From Pseudo-nitzschia pungens (lineage: Eukaryota > Bacillariophyta > Bacillariophyceae > Bacillariales > Bacillariaceae): 64,000 nucleotides of DNA. This document shows, piece after piece, positions 21,478 through 32,735 of this stretch; positions within the stretch are counted from its first letter, which is position 1, and each line of letters opens with the position of its first letter. A model generated the notes under the pieces. That model saw only the letters and a list, made by a program, of their open reading frames with translations, was not told the origin of the DNA and searched no databases. The translations under genes were made by a program, and so were the position numbers. The DNA lies in NCBI GenBank assembly GCA_037355855.1, contig CM074760.1, positions 186,001 to 250,000 on the forward strand. Reading direction: 5' to 3'.

Positions 21478-22493
21478 TGACTAAACGACTATAGACACGA
21501 ATTATGTCGGAATTGGACTTGTCTACCTCGCTCATCATAATCTGAAACAATTGTCATTTGTTTTGTTTCAATACGTTTCATGGCGTTTAGAGCGACCCCA
21601 ATCGAACCGAGCCCTCGGAACGGTTTGCTTCCATTGGGAAATTCCATCCAAATCGCGACTCGACTTGGGACGTTTCCAAGTTTCGGGTGCATCGTGACCT
21701 CTCTCTCTCTCTCTCTCTGTCATCTTACCCAAAGTAACACAATTCAACATTAGTAGACACTCGATGCAACCTACTATAGTGGGGCCCTTAATAAACCAAT
21801 GTTGCGATGCCAGGTGTAGAACAAAACGATTTAGAATTCTTAGCGTTGTTCAAGTCGACATGAACGATGGATTCGTTCGGGAGGGAAAACAACTTCCACA
21901 ACTTCTTCTACAATACAACTATTGAACTGCTGATACAAAATGTAGACCAGGTCAGAGAATGCAAGAAATAAATTATGCCCCGCGCATTCATGAACAAAAT
22001 CGTATTCCGGTAGGTTGTAAGCTCGTAAAGTAAGGTTACTCTTTTGGGGATACAAACATACCGTTAGATTGGTGGTTATTTATTAGCTGCGCGTGGCATT
22101 CTACGACCAAGTTGCATTTGCAGTCACATTCACATTCACTATTAGGAATACCCGTAATTGCGGCCATACACAGTTTTAACGCATGCCCAACCGGGATCAA
22201 AGAACAATTTCCTTTTCTTCTTTCAGGGATAGTAAGGATTCACTGTTGCCGTTGACGAAAAATCTGACACCCATCAACAAAAATAATATCTTGTACTGTA
22301 AGTTTTTCTACCGTTGGATATCGTTTCGCAGAATTTCGATGGAATTTGAAGTGAGATAATTTCGGGACGGCACCATCAGCAGCTCACTGCTGGGATCAAC
22401 GAGAGGTCACATAGTTATAATTCGCTAAAAGGGGTAAGATTACTCCTGATATCAAATTTGAAGCTAAACAATCATCCAACAAAGCTAATAACC
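21478..22493. other. Intergenic region, no supported gene
   Basis: AT-rich sequence with short minus-strand frames (21489-21692, 21840-22055) that resemble nothing known, a (CT)n run at 21699-21718, and a stretch near 22430 leading to the next gene. I see no further structure. Confidence 0.5.
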
Positions 22494-23054
22494 ATGGGTT
22501 TCCTCAAGTCGATTGGCGTGGGACGCCGTCAAAAGTCGTTGATATTCGACTCTCCTGTGACGAACCTCAACGACAAAATGACGACAGCTCATTCCGGAGG
22601 CTATCTGAAAAGAGTTGCAACCGATGATCTTTGGGCAGCGCTGCTCGATCGTCTTGGCACTAATAGTGAAGATGCGAACGGGATGCTATCATGCATGCAT
22701 CCAAACAAGAGCAAGAATGAGATGAGTCAATCGGCAACGCGTGAGAAGGCCAATGATCCACTGCAGATGGAGGATGACGCTCTGTCGTTCTTCGAAGCTT
22801 ATGAGTGCATCATGCATGACGACAGTGATAACATCGATGAAAGTGACAAAGAGTCAGATCACGATGAAGATCGAGATCAAGAAGAGCCATATGATGAGAA
22901 TCGAAACGATGAGGAGCAATATGACGAAGATGAATTTGACGAGGAAGACTATGACGAAAATTCCATCCAACCATCATCGCTTTGTCAGTCACGAAGAGCA
23001 GTCCACATCCGAAACCTCTTCTGCCTCGCCGTTTACATCCGCCTACCTAAATAG
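22494..23054 (+). CDS. Acidic hypothetical protein with N-myristoylation-like start; 3' part frame-broken
   Basis: The frame is open from 22458. The ATG at 22494 is preferred because it begins MGFLKSIG, a good N-myristoylation pattern (Gly2, Ser6), and is preceded by ACC. The protein then has a basic segment (GRRQKS), a helix-like part (YLKRVATDDLWAALLDRLG) and a long Asp/Glu repeat (DESDKESDHDEDRD, then repeated DEN/DEE blocks). The last 25 residues look like out-of-frame sequence. The +1 frame from about 22975 reads more naturally (SHEEQSTSETSSASPF, then AYLNRIAKKFDKSS). No family is recognised. The gene is either frameshifted in the assembly or decaying. Confidence 0.5.
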   Translation: MGFLKSIGVGRRQKSLIFDSPVTNLNDKMTTAHSGGYLKRVATDDLWAALLDRLGTNSEDANGMLSCMHPNKSKNEMSQSATREKANDPLQMEDDALSFFEAYECIMHDDSDNIDESDKESDHDEDRDQEEPYDENRNDEEQYDEDEFDEEDYDENSIQPSSLCQSRRAVHIRNLFCLAVYIRLPK

Positions 23055-23557
23055 AATCGCGAAAAAATTTGATAAATCGAGCATTGGCTCAAAAGGTGGT
23101 ATGCAAGTCACGGAAGAGTCAAGGATTGGCCCGGAGGATAAATGTATCACGAACCCCCTTGGTTGCCATGGAAGACCTGAAGCAATTCGAGAACATGGGG
23201 AATGCAGCTCCATTGTCCTCGAAGATCTGAAACAGTTCGAAAGCAACGTCCGTATCAAACTTCGAAGATTCCCGGATCCTCAAGAAACCTTGCAACTGCG
23301 ACGAAGATGTGGAAATCGAAGTCACAGCTTTGACCGCAAGAGAACTCCTCGCTGACAATCGTGCTGTTGGCGGTGTGCGACCAGCCGAGCCGTTGCCACT
23401 GGTGGTCAAGAACAACGATAGGCGCAACGTATTGGCTTGGTCTCGATGTGCTGCTCGGAATAGAAGCAATGGTCCGAGTGCCTTTCCCATTTCCCACTCC
23501 ACGGCTCTCGGCCCCTCCGGCAGTCTGCCTGATGGACGGTTCTGTTCTTGGTAGGAA
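23055..23557 (+). pseudogene. Frame-broken continuation of the acidic protein, with a duplicated EDLKQFE motif
   Basis: Coding-like sequence continues after the stop at 23054 but in changing frames. The frame read from 22741 ends at 23355 and a third frame runs from 23309 to 23554. The peptide EDLKQFE occurs twice within 70 bases (about 23175 and 23220) in two different frames, as expected after a short tandem duplication with a length not divisible by three. The direction of each frame change is +1. I treat this as the decayed or misassembled 3' half of the preceding gene. Confidence 0.45.
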
Positions 23558-23987
23558 GGCTAGAACCGCGAAGAACTGGACCGAGTGCACTTCAGTTTGT
23601 TGATGTTCCATTCCCCTGGATTCGGTGCGATTCGGTCCAATGCTGTAAGGGGGCGAAGGGATTCACTTTCTCATTCATTGATTCACGGATGTTCATGAAC
23701 TAATTTTTTTCTTTCAAAAGGATGGATTGTCAGTTGCGTGTAGTTCGAAGTAAGACTGCCATTATTTTTATTCAAACATCTACATGAGCTAAAATGTCGA
23801 ATCTCCAACCCGATCACTGTAAATTAAGAACAATAAATTAAAAGAACAACACATTGTTCTTGTATTTGCATTCTCTCGCACTGTAATTGTAGTAGTGTTG
23901 TTGGTGGTGCGTACAGCACAGAACGATAACAAAAAAGAATACGAAGTAACTTACGTACGGTAAGATTACCGTGCTAGGAATTTTCAA

Positions 23988-24325
23988 TCAAGAAGTGGTT
24001 GTGCCGGGGGCACTGCTGGATGCCGGCGCGTACGAAATCGCTGCGGCCTTCTTTTCTACCTCGCGTCCACTGAGTGATCTTGCGTTCGTGATCAACGTAA
24101 AAGGGTTTTCCGATGGCCGGATCGTGCATGGTCTCCCAATTCGAGGGGAGTGGTTCCTCGTCTTCGTCATCGTCTTCGGTTGCGCCAATGGAGGGAAATT
24201 GCGGAGCCGGACTGGGCTCTTCTACCCACCCTTCGAGAGTTCCATTGAGTCATGCGAGTAATGTGATTTGCGTAGAACACCCGACCAATGTTGGGATCGA
24301 CGCTCTTCACCCAACCGTTGTTCAT
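23988..24325 (-). pseudogene. Tandem WW-domain protein interrupted by two +1 frame changes
   Basis: The ATG at 24325 sits in a CACCATGA context. Frame one gives the first WW domain (NNGWVKSVDPNIGRVFYANH, ending MTQW). After an extra base at about 24232 the next frame gives an acidic linker (EEPSPAPQF, then EDDDEDEE) and the second WW domain (LPSNWETMHDPAIGKPFYVD, ending ITQW). After another extra base at about 24060 the third frame gives a basic/Ala-rich tail (VEKKAAAISYAPASS) and a stop. Skipping those two bases yields 111 residues. Both WW domains keep their two Trp residues, the Tyr/Phe pair, the His and the Thr. WW domains bind Pro-rich ligands. Annotated as a pseudogene because no single frame encodes it; assembly error or recoding are possible. 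Confidence 0.65.
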
Positions 24326-25901
24326 GGTGGTGATTGATTCAGTATCGATGAGACGCTGTTTGATGATTCTCTGGGGTTGTCTTATCGTATTGATTGTGTT
24401 TTTTAATGTTTGCTTCAGTGTTCTGAAGCTGTTCGTTTGTCTTGGATCCTGGATTCGCTGTTGTTTGCCAGTGTGACGGAACTAAGAATAGAATCAAGAA
24501 CTTGCTTCACGGGTAAGGCCTTACTTGTACAAGTACGTACAGGTACGGGTACTGGAAGGAGTAAGCCTTAGCGCATTCCTTGTAGAGAGCCTTGATAAAT
24601 CCTTTTCATTCCATTTTTGTTCGTGTTAGCGGTACGACTTACTTCAGGACTTACTCAACGCATGCAAAGTGTTTTTTGGCCTCTCCGACTAGAAGTCCCG
24701 TACTCTACGACTGGAATTGCAAACGTATGATTGTGAACTGAAGTGTTCATAAGATTACGTGAGGCGTTTTTCAATTCGTAACACAGTAAGCCTTAATGTA
24801 CTGTACTTCGATACTGTAATAGTAAAACTTGTAGTGTACCTGTACAAGGTAGTGCATTGTCATAAGTATTTACACCAATGAAAAGTTGGGCACCCTAATC
24901 GTGAAAAGTTCCATGTTGTGTTTTGAAGCTAACTTTTAGGAGATTCATAACAACGTTTACAATTGGCAGTTGTAGTTAATAAACAAGATTCTGTCAATCT
25001 GAAACCTCAGAGGCATATACGATTGTTGATAAATCTGTTTATAGTTTCGATTCTCACTGACACAAAAATTTCCTGGGGTATTTTGTAGTTGAACTACTCT
25101 TTAAGTGCTCTCTTGATAGAATTTATTGAGGTTGATTCTTCTTATGCGTATATCACAGACATAATAGAGCAATTATCCAACACGTATTAGTTCATCCTTG
25201 GCCGCTTTCGAAAGTCAGAATGTCATTTTTCGTCCGATCGATGAGTCCGGTTGCGCTACGCCACTGGCAAAATCAGTTGTTCCAAACATACCGTTTTTGC
25301 GCGGACTGCGAAAAATCTGCATGACAACGGTACAAGGTAATTTATGTACCGGCGCGTTTTAGAACGTAGATGATATTTTGAGTTGCCCTGCTCTCACGGA
25401 CGGCTTGGCGAGTGTCTTGGGTGTCGCGTCACATCATATCACATTCTTTGAACACTCTCCCGTAAAGTAGAGCCACTACGCTCTTATCGCCTAACAGTCT
25501 AGGCACACGCACAAAAATTTTCTCACAAACAAAAATTATCGAGTCAGTCCTATCAAATTGAAATCGCCAAGGCGCACAGTCGGACTGTCGTCACGACTGA
25601 AAGTCAAGACCAAACCAGGATTGATTGGGAACCACGGTAGGTGGGGAGCACTGAATGAATCGTCTCTAATCAGAGGGAGATTTCATGGATTGTTGAGCAT
25701 CATAGACGCAACTCGAGCGTGGTCAACAACGACGAGATCGACAGCCCGAATACAGTAGTCCAATCAGAATCTACTTCGAGTTTTTTAGTGATACGAAAGT
25801 TCGCTACACGTACATCAAACAGCAACACTATTCAAAACTAGGCCACTAGCCGGATTCTATTTCTGTTTTTGCTGGTTTCATTTGTCTTCAAGGTAGCCAC
25901 A
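24326..25901. other. Intergenic region, no supported gene
   Basis: AT-rich sequence with many stops. Copies of the GTAAGG/CCTTAC motif occur near 24510, 24560 and 24790. The section 25480-25900 should hold the promoter and 5' UTR of the kinase gene. No feature beyond this is seen. Confidence 0.5.
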
Positions 25902-27821
25902 ATGAACCGATCCATAGCGAACTACAATGAGATGCCCTCCGAATCACCCTTTTTACTAGAAGGGAAGTCAACGGAAGCAATGAGAATCGAAGGCCATGCT
26001 GGACCATCGATCGCTAACATTGATGATCCATTGCACTCATCAACAATGCACCAACACCAACACCAAGAGCCACGGGGGATTGGCAATAACAGCACCATGA
26101 ACTGTGGCAGCAATGATCCCTCTAAAATGCCACAGGAAATGTACAACAACCATTACAGTAACGATCACAATGCCATCCACCCAGAGGAAAGCCATCGGCG
26201 TTCTAGCAACAGAAGTAGCATTCCTCTCTCGCAACATCATGCCGAATCGTACTTTCGACCCATTCATCATCATCATGGCCATCAAGAACATACGGTGCAC
26301 GACGGGCGGGCCGTACCAGATCATCTTCATCACCCGATCGGAATGCAACAGCAACAACACGATCCACACGATCCACACGATCCACTTCCCCTTCAACCCA
26401 ACAGATCGATACATCCTGAGTCATGGTGTGCCTCAGGGTCCCCGAGTGGAATGATGTTTGAGCAACAACGACGTCTTGATGTGGCTCCACCACCTCCCTC
26501 GTTCATATACGTCTCGTCGCGTTCGAATCACCCAACAACGCCGATTGTAGAACGCATTCGCCAAGAAGTTCGGTCGATGACTAGCGGAACAAGAATGCGT
26601 CACGCTACCGCAAATAGCAACGAGGACCGCACTATTCAGCTCTTGAACAGGGCCCAAGAAACTCTCCGCACGCATTGGGTTTTGGGGACTGGATCGTTCT
26701 CACTGGTTACCGCAGTGACAATCTATTCAAGTGATCAACCCAATGTTTCTAATCGTCAGCGGCAGTATGCCTGCAAGGCAATCAAACACGAGATTGCTGC
26801 CATGGGAGGAGGAAATTTTGTGCTCGCGGCATCTCAACTCGCATACGAGGCCCACCTATTGAGTTGTTTGGATCACCCTAACATTATCAAGGTCCGGGGA
26901 CTCGACGAACAGGGAGTGTTGGCCTTTGAACGAATCGACCATGGATTCGTCATGCTCATGGACGTCCTCTGCGAAACACTCGAGCAGCGGATCGATCGAT
27001 GGAGAAAGAAAACAGGCACCGAGGACCAGAGCAACAAAGTTGCTATTCTACTTCGGCGCAACTTGGATAAGCTCGCAATGTGTCTGCAGCTTGCGTCCGC
27101 ACTGGAATACATCCACAGCAAGCACATTGTGTACCGGGACCTGAAACCGGCCAACATTGGGTTCTCTTCGGTCCCATCTCCGAACCATCCCGAGGGAGAG
27201 GAAATCTACACCCACCTCCAGCTCTTTGACTTTGGTCTATGCCACGAGTTCACTTCCTCAAGCGCTTCTACGACCTGCAACGGCATCATCGGGACTATAA
27301 GGTACATGGCTCCGGAGGTGTGTCTCGACACGAATTACGACTACAATTGTGACATTTATTCCTACGCTGTTGTGTGCTGGGAGTTGTGGACCCACCTCGT
27401 TCCATTCGAATCGATGACGACACCAGACCTGTACCGTGAGTTCGTGTGTCGACGGGGGTATCGGCCGTACCCGGATCAGTCCCGACACGAAAACCCCGGG
27501 CCGGAATTCTCCTTGCAAGATCCGCATCCAGCGGCGTTTTCCAGCAAGAAGAACCTAGTTCCCAAGGAGATTCTAGTTCTGTTGTCGCAAGCGTGGACAC
27601 ACGATCCCAACTCACGGATCCCTTGGTCGAAAATACGGGAGCAACTGACGCTTTTCAAGACTCTGGTTGATCTACAACTAGAAGAACAAGACCTCTCAGA
27701 ATCCGCAACTCATGCGGGTTTTGACGAAGACGACCAGAACAACGACAACAACGACCACTATTTTAGCTATGACTACGGACGGCAGATTTTCGACTACAAT
27801 GACGATCGGCCAACCTGGTAG
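25902..27821 (+). CDS. Protein kinase, Ser/Thr type (TKL-like), with a His-rich N-terminus
   Basis: The frame gives 639 residues from the ATG at 25902 (CACAATGA); an ATG 33 bases upstream is also in frame. Residues 1-225 are low complexity, rich in His, Gln, Asn and Pro. The kinase domain spans about 255-600: glycine loop G262-TGSFSLV, ATP-anchoring lysine K292 (YACKAIK), catalytic loop Y-R-D413-LKPAN, D443-F-G metal-binding motif, activation segment with GTIRYMAPE472, and DIYSYAVVCWELWTHLVPF typical of subdomain IX. The HRD histidine is replaced by Tyr, which also occurs in functional AGC kinases. All catalytic residues are present, so the enzyme is probably active. The C-terminus is acidic. 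The substrate and pathway cannot be told from the window. Confidence 0.9.
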   Translation: MNRSIANYNEMPSESPFLLEGKSTEAMRIEGHAGPSIANIDDPLHSSTMHQHQHQEPRGIGNNSTMNCGSNDPSKMPQEMYNNHYSNDHNAIHPEESHRRSSNRSSIPLSQHHAESYFRPIHHHHGHQEHTVHDGRAVPDHLHHPIGMQQQQHDPHDPHDPLPLQPNRSIHPESWCASGSPSGMMFEQQRRLDVAPPPPSFIYVSSRSNHPTTPIVERIRQEVRSMTSGTRMRHATANSNEDRTIQLLNRAQETLRTHWVLGTGSFSLVTAVTIYSSDQPNVSNRQRQYACKAIKHEIAAMGGGNFVLAASQLAYEAHLLSCLDHPNIIKVRGLDEQGVLAFERIDHGFVMLMDVLCETLEQRIDRWRKKTGTEDQSNKVAILLRRNLDKLAMCLQLASALEYIHSKHIVYRDLKPANIGFSSVPSPNHPEGEEIYTHLQLFDFGLCHEFTSSSASTTCNGIIGTIRYMAPEVCLDTNYDYNCDIYSYAVVCWELWTHLVPFESMTTPDLYREFVCRRGYRPYPDQSRHENPGPEFSLQDPHPAAFSSKKNLVPKEILVLLSQAWTHDPNSRIPWSKIREQLTLFKTLVDLQLEEQDLSESATHAGFDEDDQNNDNNDHYFSYDYGRQIFDYNDDRPTW

Positions 27822-30140
27822 TGTTTGACAGGTTTTCATACTCTTTTCTTGGCTTGTCGTGCGTTGTGGGGAAATGGGAAACAAACAAAGGTGTACAGCG
27901 GGGTTCTCGGATGATGAAAACTGTTTGTGTACTTGATATTATCACCGAAGTATTTTATATGACTTGGCCAACTTGCGACACAGAGCGCACGTTTGGCTTT
28001 CTCTACCTTAGTTCTCTTTAAGGCATATGAAAACCACTCCGAGCAAGATGATAAAAATAAATATCACAAGGCGACGACCGATAATATTTCAAACTAAGAC
28101 TAATTCAAAAGTGTCATTCAACTTTGGATACTTTCACTATCACAGAAGAAGCACTCACACGAATTCCGTTTCCATACTCAAATTTCATTTTTTTATTTAA
28201 GCAACGTCAATACCGATGGTACTACAGTCAAACGTGAAATGTACGTAGTACTGGTGGTACAAGTAGATATGCTAGTGCTCCGCTCAAACAAGAAAAGATG
28301 CGGACGGTTTGGTGAAGACCAAGAAGACTCCAACACCCACTCTAAATCGCACTTGCCTAGTATCAACTGAGCCAGTCAGGTCCTGCTTTTGATGCATGAA
28401 GAGATTCCTGGGGACTGTTCCATCAAGTGCAAAGGAGCGCGGGTTGTTAATATGGTGTTGCTGCCGTATGATATTTACATAGTTCGAACGCAGGAGGACC
28501 AATCATCTTGAGCTCTCTGGATAGTTCTTAGATAGTAGTATAAGCGTACTATCATGTCATCAGACTAAATCAAAAATACGTCAACAATCAGACTGAACAC
28601 GGTATCTGATGGCAGTATTTTGGGGGGTTCAAAATGTGAGCAATGGGGGATTGTGTCGAGTTCTATGCGGCAATCTTATAGCGACTAGAAAACCAAGATA
28701 TAACTTTCTGCTGTGATTCTTGGGCGCATTCCTTTCATCAAAACAGATGCACTTGCGTGGAACCTTCAAGTCCATAAGTTTTGGGTTCTGATCGAAGAAA
28801 CAGCACAATGCCGATAAGCATTTTAAAATGGATATTTTTACGAGAAGAACAAGAAGCGTCTGATAGTAAGTCCAGACAAAGGTGTCCAGTATCATATAAA
28901 CGGAGATGATGCATTGGCAACGAACACATTCGTACTTCGTGTAGTCAGACAACAGCCTCGGATTAGTATGCAAAATACAGAATAGTTCATAGAGTACGTC
29001 GTCGAATTTTATGCTTTTTCACTGGGCCTTTGTTCAACGTTTCTAATAACTGATTGATTCTATTTTTTCTCTCGTATGTCCCACCCGGTCTTCCTATACT
29101 GGTGCGGTGGTACGTTCTTACCATGCATACCCTATCGCAACATCGTGCGTGCTTGGATTTTTATTTCCTTTCAGTGCATATCCGTCTTCCACATGGCATC
29201 TTTGACCAGGTTTCTGCAAAATGTACGAAAGCTCCCAACTGTCTGCTAGCATGTACTGTATTAAGAAGTAAATGAGGAGCGAGGGAATTCATCCTCATAG
29301 CTGCACTGTGATGTGGATGATCCAAGGAACGCAGGGGTTCAAAACGCGACCCAATGCAACACAACATCCCAGGGGAGAGTCGTGTCAGTGAATGAGACGG
29401 TACAAGATAGCCCGGCAATGCGTGATTACTTTTCGAACGAGACGATGGTGCGTGTAAGTTTGTCAAAGTATTGTTCCGTCTCTCAAAATGATAAGAGTGG
29501 TGAAGAAGCTCACAGACAATGCCAGTGCAATGGAAAAGGGCATTTCGCAGTAGACCATGGACAGATGAACGCATCATTCTCGTTCCCTCCTTACTAACAG
29601 CTAGCTCCCAGTGCGTAAGTACTAGTATGGTTTTCCGCCATGGACCGTAACCCATACTGCTGCATGGGTCGATGATTTCGTGGTTTGCATTGGTTCTGTA
29701 TGGGTGAGCCCGCAGGATTTCGATATTCGTCTTCCACCGCAATCGTCAAATGGAATGTAGAGTCATTCTCAATGAAACGAGGAAGGGTGTGGACGTAGGT
29801 AGGATATTTTTTGTCGAATTGTTCGAACCTAATGCGCCATCGTTTGACCCTCGTCAACCTTATTGAAAAGCTCGGACTCTTCGCCACACGGATAATGGTA
29901 TGATACTACGATGGGTTTAGTGACCGTCGATGCTGTGGCAGAGGACTTCGAAAATCTGGTGATTTTTTGCTGATCTGTAGGTTAGAATCGGAAACTAGCG
30001 CGCCAGCAGGAGGTGTTCCGTTTTATTGTATCGCATTTTGTTGTTGTATTGGTATCTACATGTGTCTGTGTCCAGGGGTAGTAATCTTAACCTTACCTGT
30101 AATAATAGGGTGCGACACTGCGCGATGCAAAAAATTACCC
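27822..30140. other. Intergenic region, no supported gene
   Basis: AT-rich. Minus-strand frames at 28629-28973, 29161-29742 and 29594-29887 are open, but they lack family features and the last begins at GTG. I do not call them. Bases 27822-28020 are probably the 3' UTR of the kinase. Confidence 0.45.
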
Positions 30141-30734
30141 ATGCGTGGCAAAAGTAACAAAATCTGCCCCCAGGAATTTTTTTTAATTTTGTTTTTTACT
30201 AACAAACACTAGTTAAAATACCATAACTTCAGATACAAATAACTCAATCAAAAATCAATCCTAATCTTTATTTCAAATACATGCAATATGGTTTAAACTG
30301 ATTTTAACAAGAATATTGAATAATAATGAGGTTTGGAATGTGTCTAAAGTCATCTATTACTGATACAAGGTAGTAGGCCTTTTTGGGTGCATGACTGGCG
30401 AATTTTGGTGCATGACTGGAGAAGGTGGGTGCATGACTGACAATTTTTACGTGGTAACAAGCACGTCTGAAGAAAAAAGGCATACTAGCTGGTATCAGTA
30501 ATAGTACCGTAGATGACTTCAAACACATTCAAAACCTCATTACAGTATTATTTTGAATATTCTTGTTTCAAACAGTTTAAACCATATTGCTGGTATTTGA
30601 AATAAAGATTAGGATTGATTTTTGATTGAGTTATTACTATCTGAAGTTAAGGTATTTTAACTAGTGTTTGTTTGTAAAAACAAACCAAAAAAAAATTCTG
30701 GGGGGCAGGTTTTGTTAGTTGTGGTGCCACGCAT
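30141..30734. mobile_element. 594-bp foldback (long inverted repeat) element
   Basis: The left arm (30141 to about 30375) and the reverse complement of the right arm (about 30485-30734) match over roughly 235-250 bases with scattered mismatches and small indels. The outermost bases are ATGCGTGGCA on the left and TGCCACGCAT on the right. Inside the arms, runs such as AACACTAGTTAAAATACC and AATCAATCCTAATCTTTA are identical. It contains no reading frame. This is the structure of a non-autonomous foldback element or MITE. No clear target-site duplication is seen at the borders, so class and exact ends are uncertain. Confidence 0.85.
30387..30445 (+). repeat. Three 21-bp repeats in the loop of the foldback element
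   Basis: GTGCATGACTG occurs at 30387, 30408 and 30429, an exact 21-base period, in the unpaired centre of the inverted repeat. Confidence 0.9.
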
Positions 30735-32735
30735 AGTAGGTAGTAGTAGTACTGGTATCTGCCCTAGGTCTTTGGTTTTTGTAGTCGTAGTACCATACTA
30801 CTAGTAGTACCTCCTTCTTTCTTCTTCTGTTCATCATGATGTTTCAATCAATCAAGAAGAACCCGCCCCACCAAAGCAATACAATACTCACTACTACTAC
30901 TAGAGTACTAGGATGATGCAACTGCGATGCTGTGGTGTAGTACTAGTACTACTGTTGGTCATGTACTAGTACTACTACAAGAGGAAGTAGTACTAGTACT
31001 ACTAGTACTGCTAGTGCTAGTAGTAATACTCCTTCTTGTTGTTGGTGGTGTTCTTGTGGTAGTAGTAATAGTACTAGTAGTACTATTATGTACTACCAGA
31101 AGTTTCTTTTTTGGATAGAGAAAGATTAGTATTAGTACCGGTACTACTACTACTACTACGAGGGGCACTCCTTGTTCTTGGAGCAGTACAGTACGAGTAC
31201 AAGTAGTAGGAGCAGCAGCAGTACTAGAAGAAGAAGAACTTCTTGTGTGTCGACAAGAAGAAGAAATACGGATGAATGGGGGTAAGGTTCCAGCATCGAT
31301 GAGGATGCAGGCAATTTATTTATTATTGCTAGTAGTACTAGTAGTAGTACCGTAGTAGTAGTATTTCTTGTAAAAGGAATTGCAGGTAACCTTACTCGTA
31401 ATCGGATGGTATTGATTGATACAAATATTACGAAGTATCTTATGGCAAGAGTTTTTTTTCCACATTCGCTGAAGTAAGGTCTTACTACGAATGTCCCCAT
31501 GCGTGATGTTTGCGAATCAATCGATCTGCGAATTTTGAACTGAACAACTCCATTTAACCTGAGAGAAATTTCCCGCGGTTCCTCTCGAAAGTTCGTTAGA
31601 GACGTTCGAATTGTCTCTCTCTTCCGTACACTATTATTGTCAATCGGTAAAGGTATGGTGAGGCGTGTAGACGAAAAGGAGCTTTACTGATGTCCAAGGG
31701 GCTGTGTATTTTAACTAAGAGTATCACATTGGACTCGACAGAAAAGGCAATCAGTGAGAAACTCAAAGCTTCAATGATCCCATTGGAAACATTTAGGAAT
31801 ATCGCTATTCAAGTTAAGTAAAATCTTACCTTTTTGAACTCTTTATTTCTAGAATTTATTCGTTAAACGTTCAAGCGCTTTTCTATTTTTGGATGAAAGA
31901 ATTTATTTTTCATAATGTACTTCGAATCAACCACGACCCATTTTTTTCGCAGAATGCGATATGAACCATCAGCAAACGTCAACATTTAGCGATGACTTAT
32001 TAAACTAACGGTTTTTAACGTTGAAGTTACAATCCGCATTCCGTATGCAATTTCTTTCTTAAGCTACCAAGACAGGTATCGATATCTAAAAGGCTTCACG
32101 CATTTTCTATTATTATCAGCAAGCTGTTTCTTATCAATACCGCTCTCTTCGACAAATCGAGATAAGTGCGGAATAACATTCAAGTAAATATCACTAAATT
32201 CTTGATAGTAATTTCAAGTTGTCTTTCGGTATGGGAAAAAAAAAACTACTCAGTAAATAAAATAGTTTAGTATCAAATAATTTGTTGGATATACCACTGA
32301 AATCCGACGAATGCGATGTTCCATCACGTTCCAAAACGATAATTTGCATTTTTATCAAAATTAAAATATCATTAGAACTTTCTTCCCTTCTCACAATCGG
32401 ATTCTCTTTTTGTATGGCCTGATATTGATACGATAGTAACCGAAAACTCTATCCAAGATGAACACAAGTATGTTGTACAAACAATTACCGTATTGGGTCG
32501 AACGTTATGCATGGTTTGCATGTGCTTTCTTTTCGTCACAAGGTCCTCACAACCTGCATACTTTACGAGTAGATCGGATGACATATACCGTACACATCCA
32601 AACAGAACCATCGCCGCAGCACGGAAACCCGGTAAACACCACTCAATCACCAATTACAACAACCCAGTCACTTGCGCAAGCACACCTCATACGTGTAATC
32701 AATCAAAGAAGAGAAACGAGATAGAACTTCACGTG
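30735..32735. other. Intergenic region with triplet repeats
   Basis: The first 650 bases are dominated by ACT/AGT triplet islands. The rest is AT-rich with no family-like reading frame. Bases 32400-32735 precede the secreted-protein gene and hold its presumed promoter; the upstream extension of that frame (32493-32735) is considered untranslated. Confidence 0.5.
30885..31365. repeat. ACT/AGT triplet islands
   Basis: Dense TACTAG, AGTAGT and CTACTA runs of both orientations (30885-31100, 31130-31225, 31325-31365) give extensive short palindromes. They create spurious Val/Leu- or Ser/Thr-rich reading frames on both strands. Confidence 0.85.

Noticed and set aside
29161..29887. Minus-strand frames 29161-29742 and 29594-29887 as genes
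   Set aside because: No family features and unremarkable composition; the second starts at GTG, and the two overlap in different frames.
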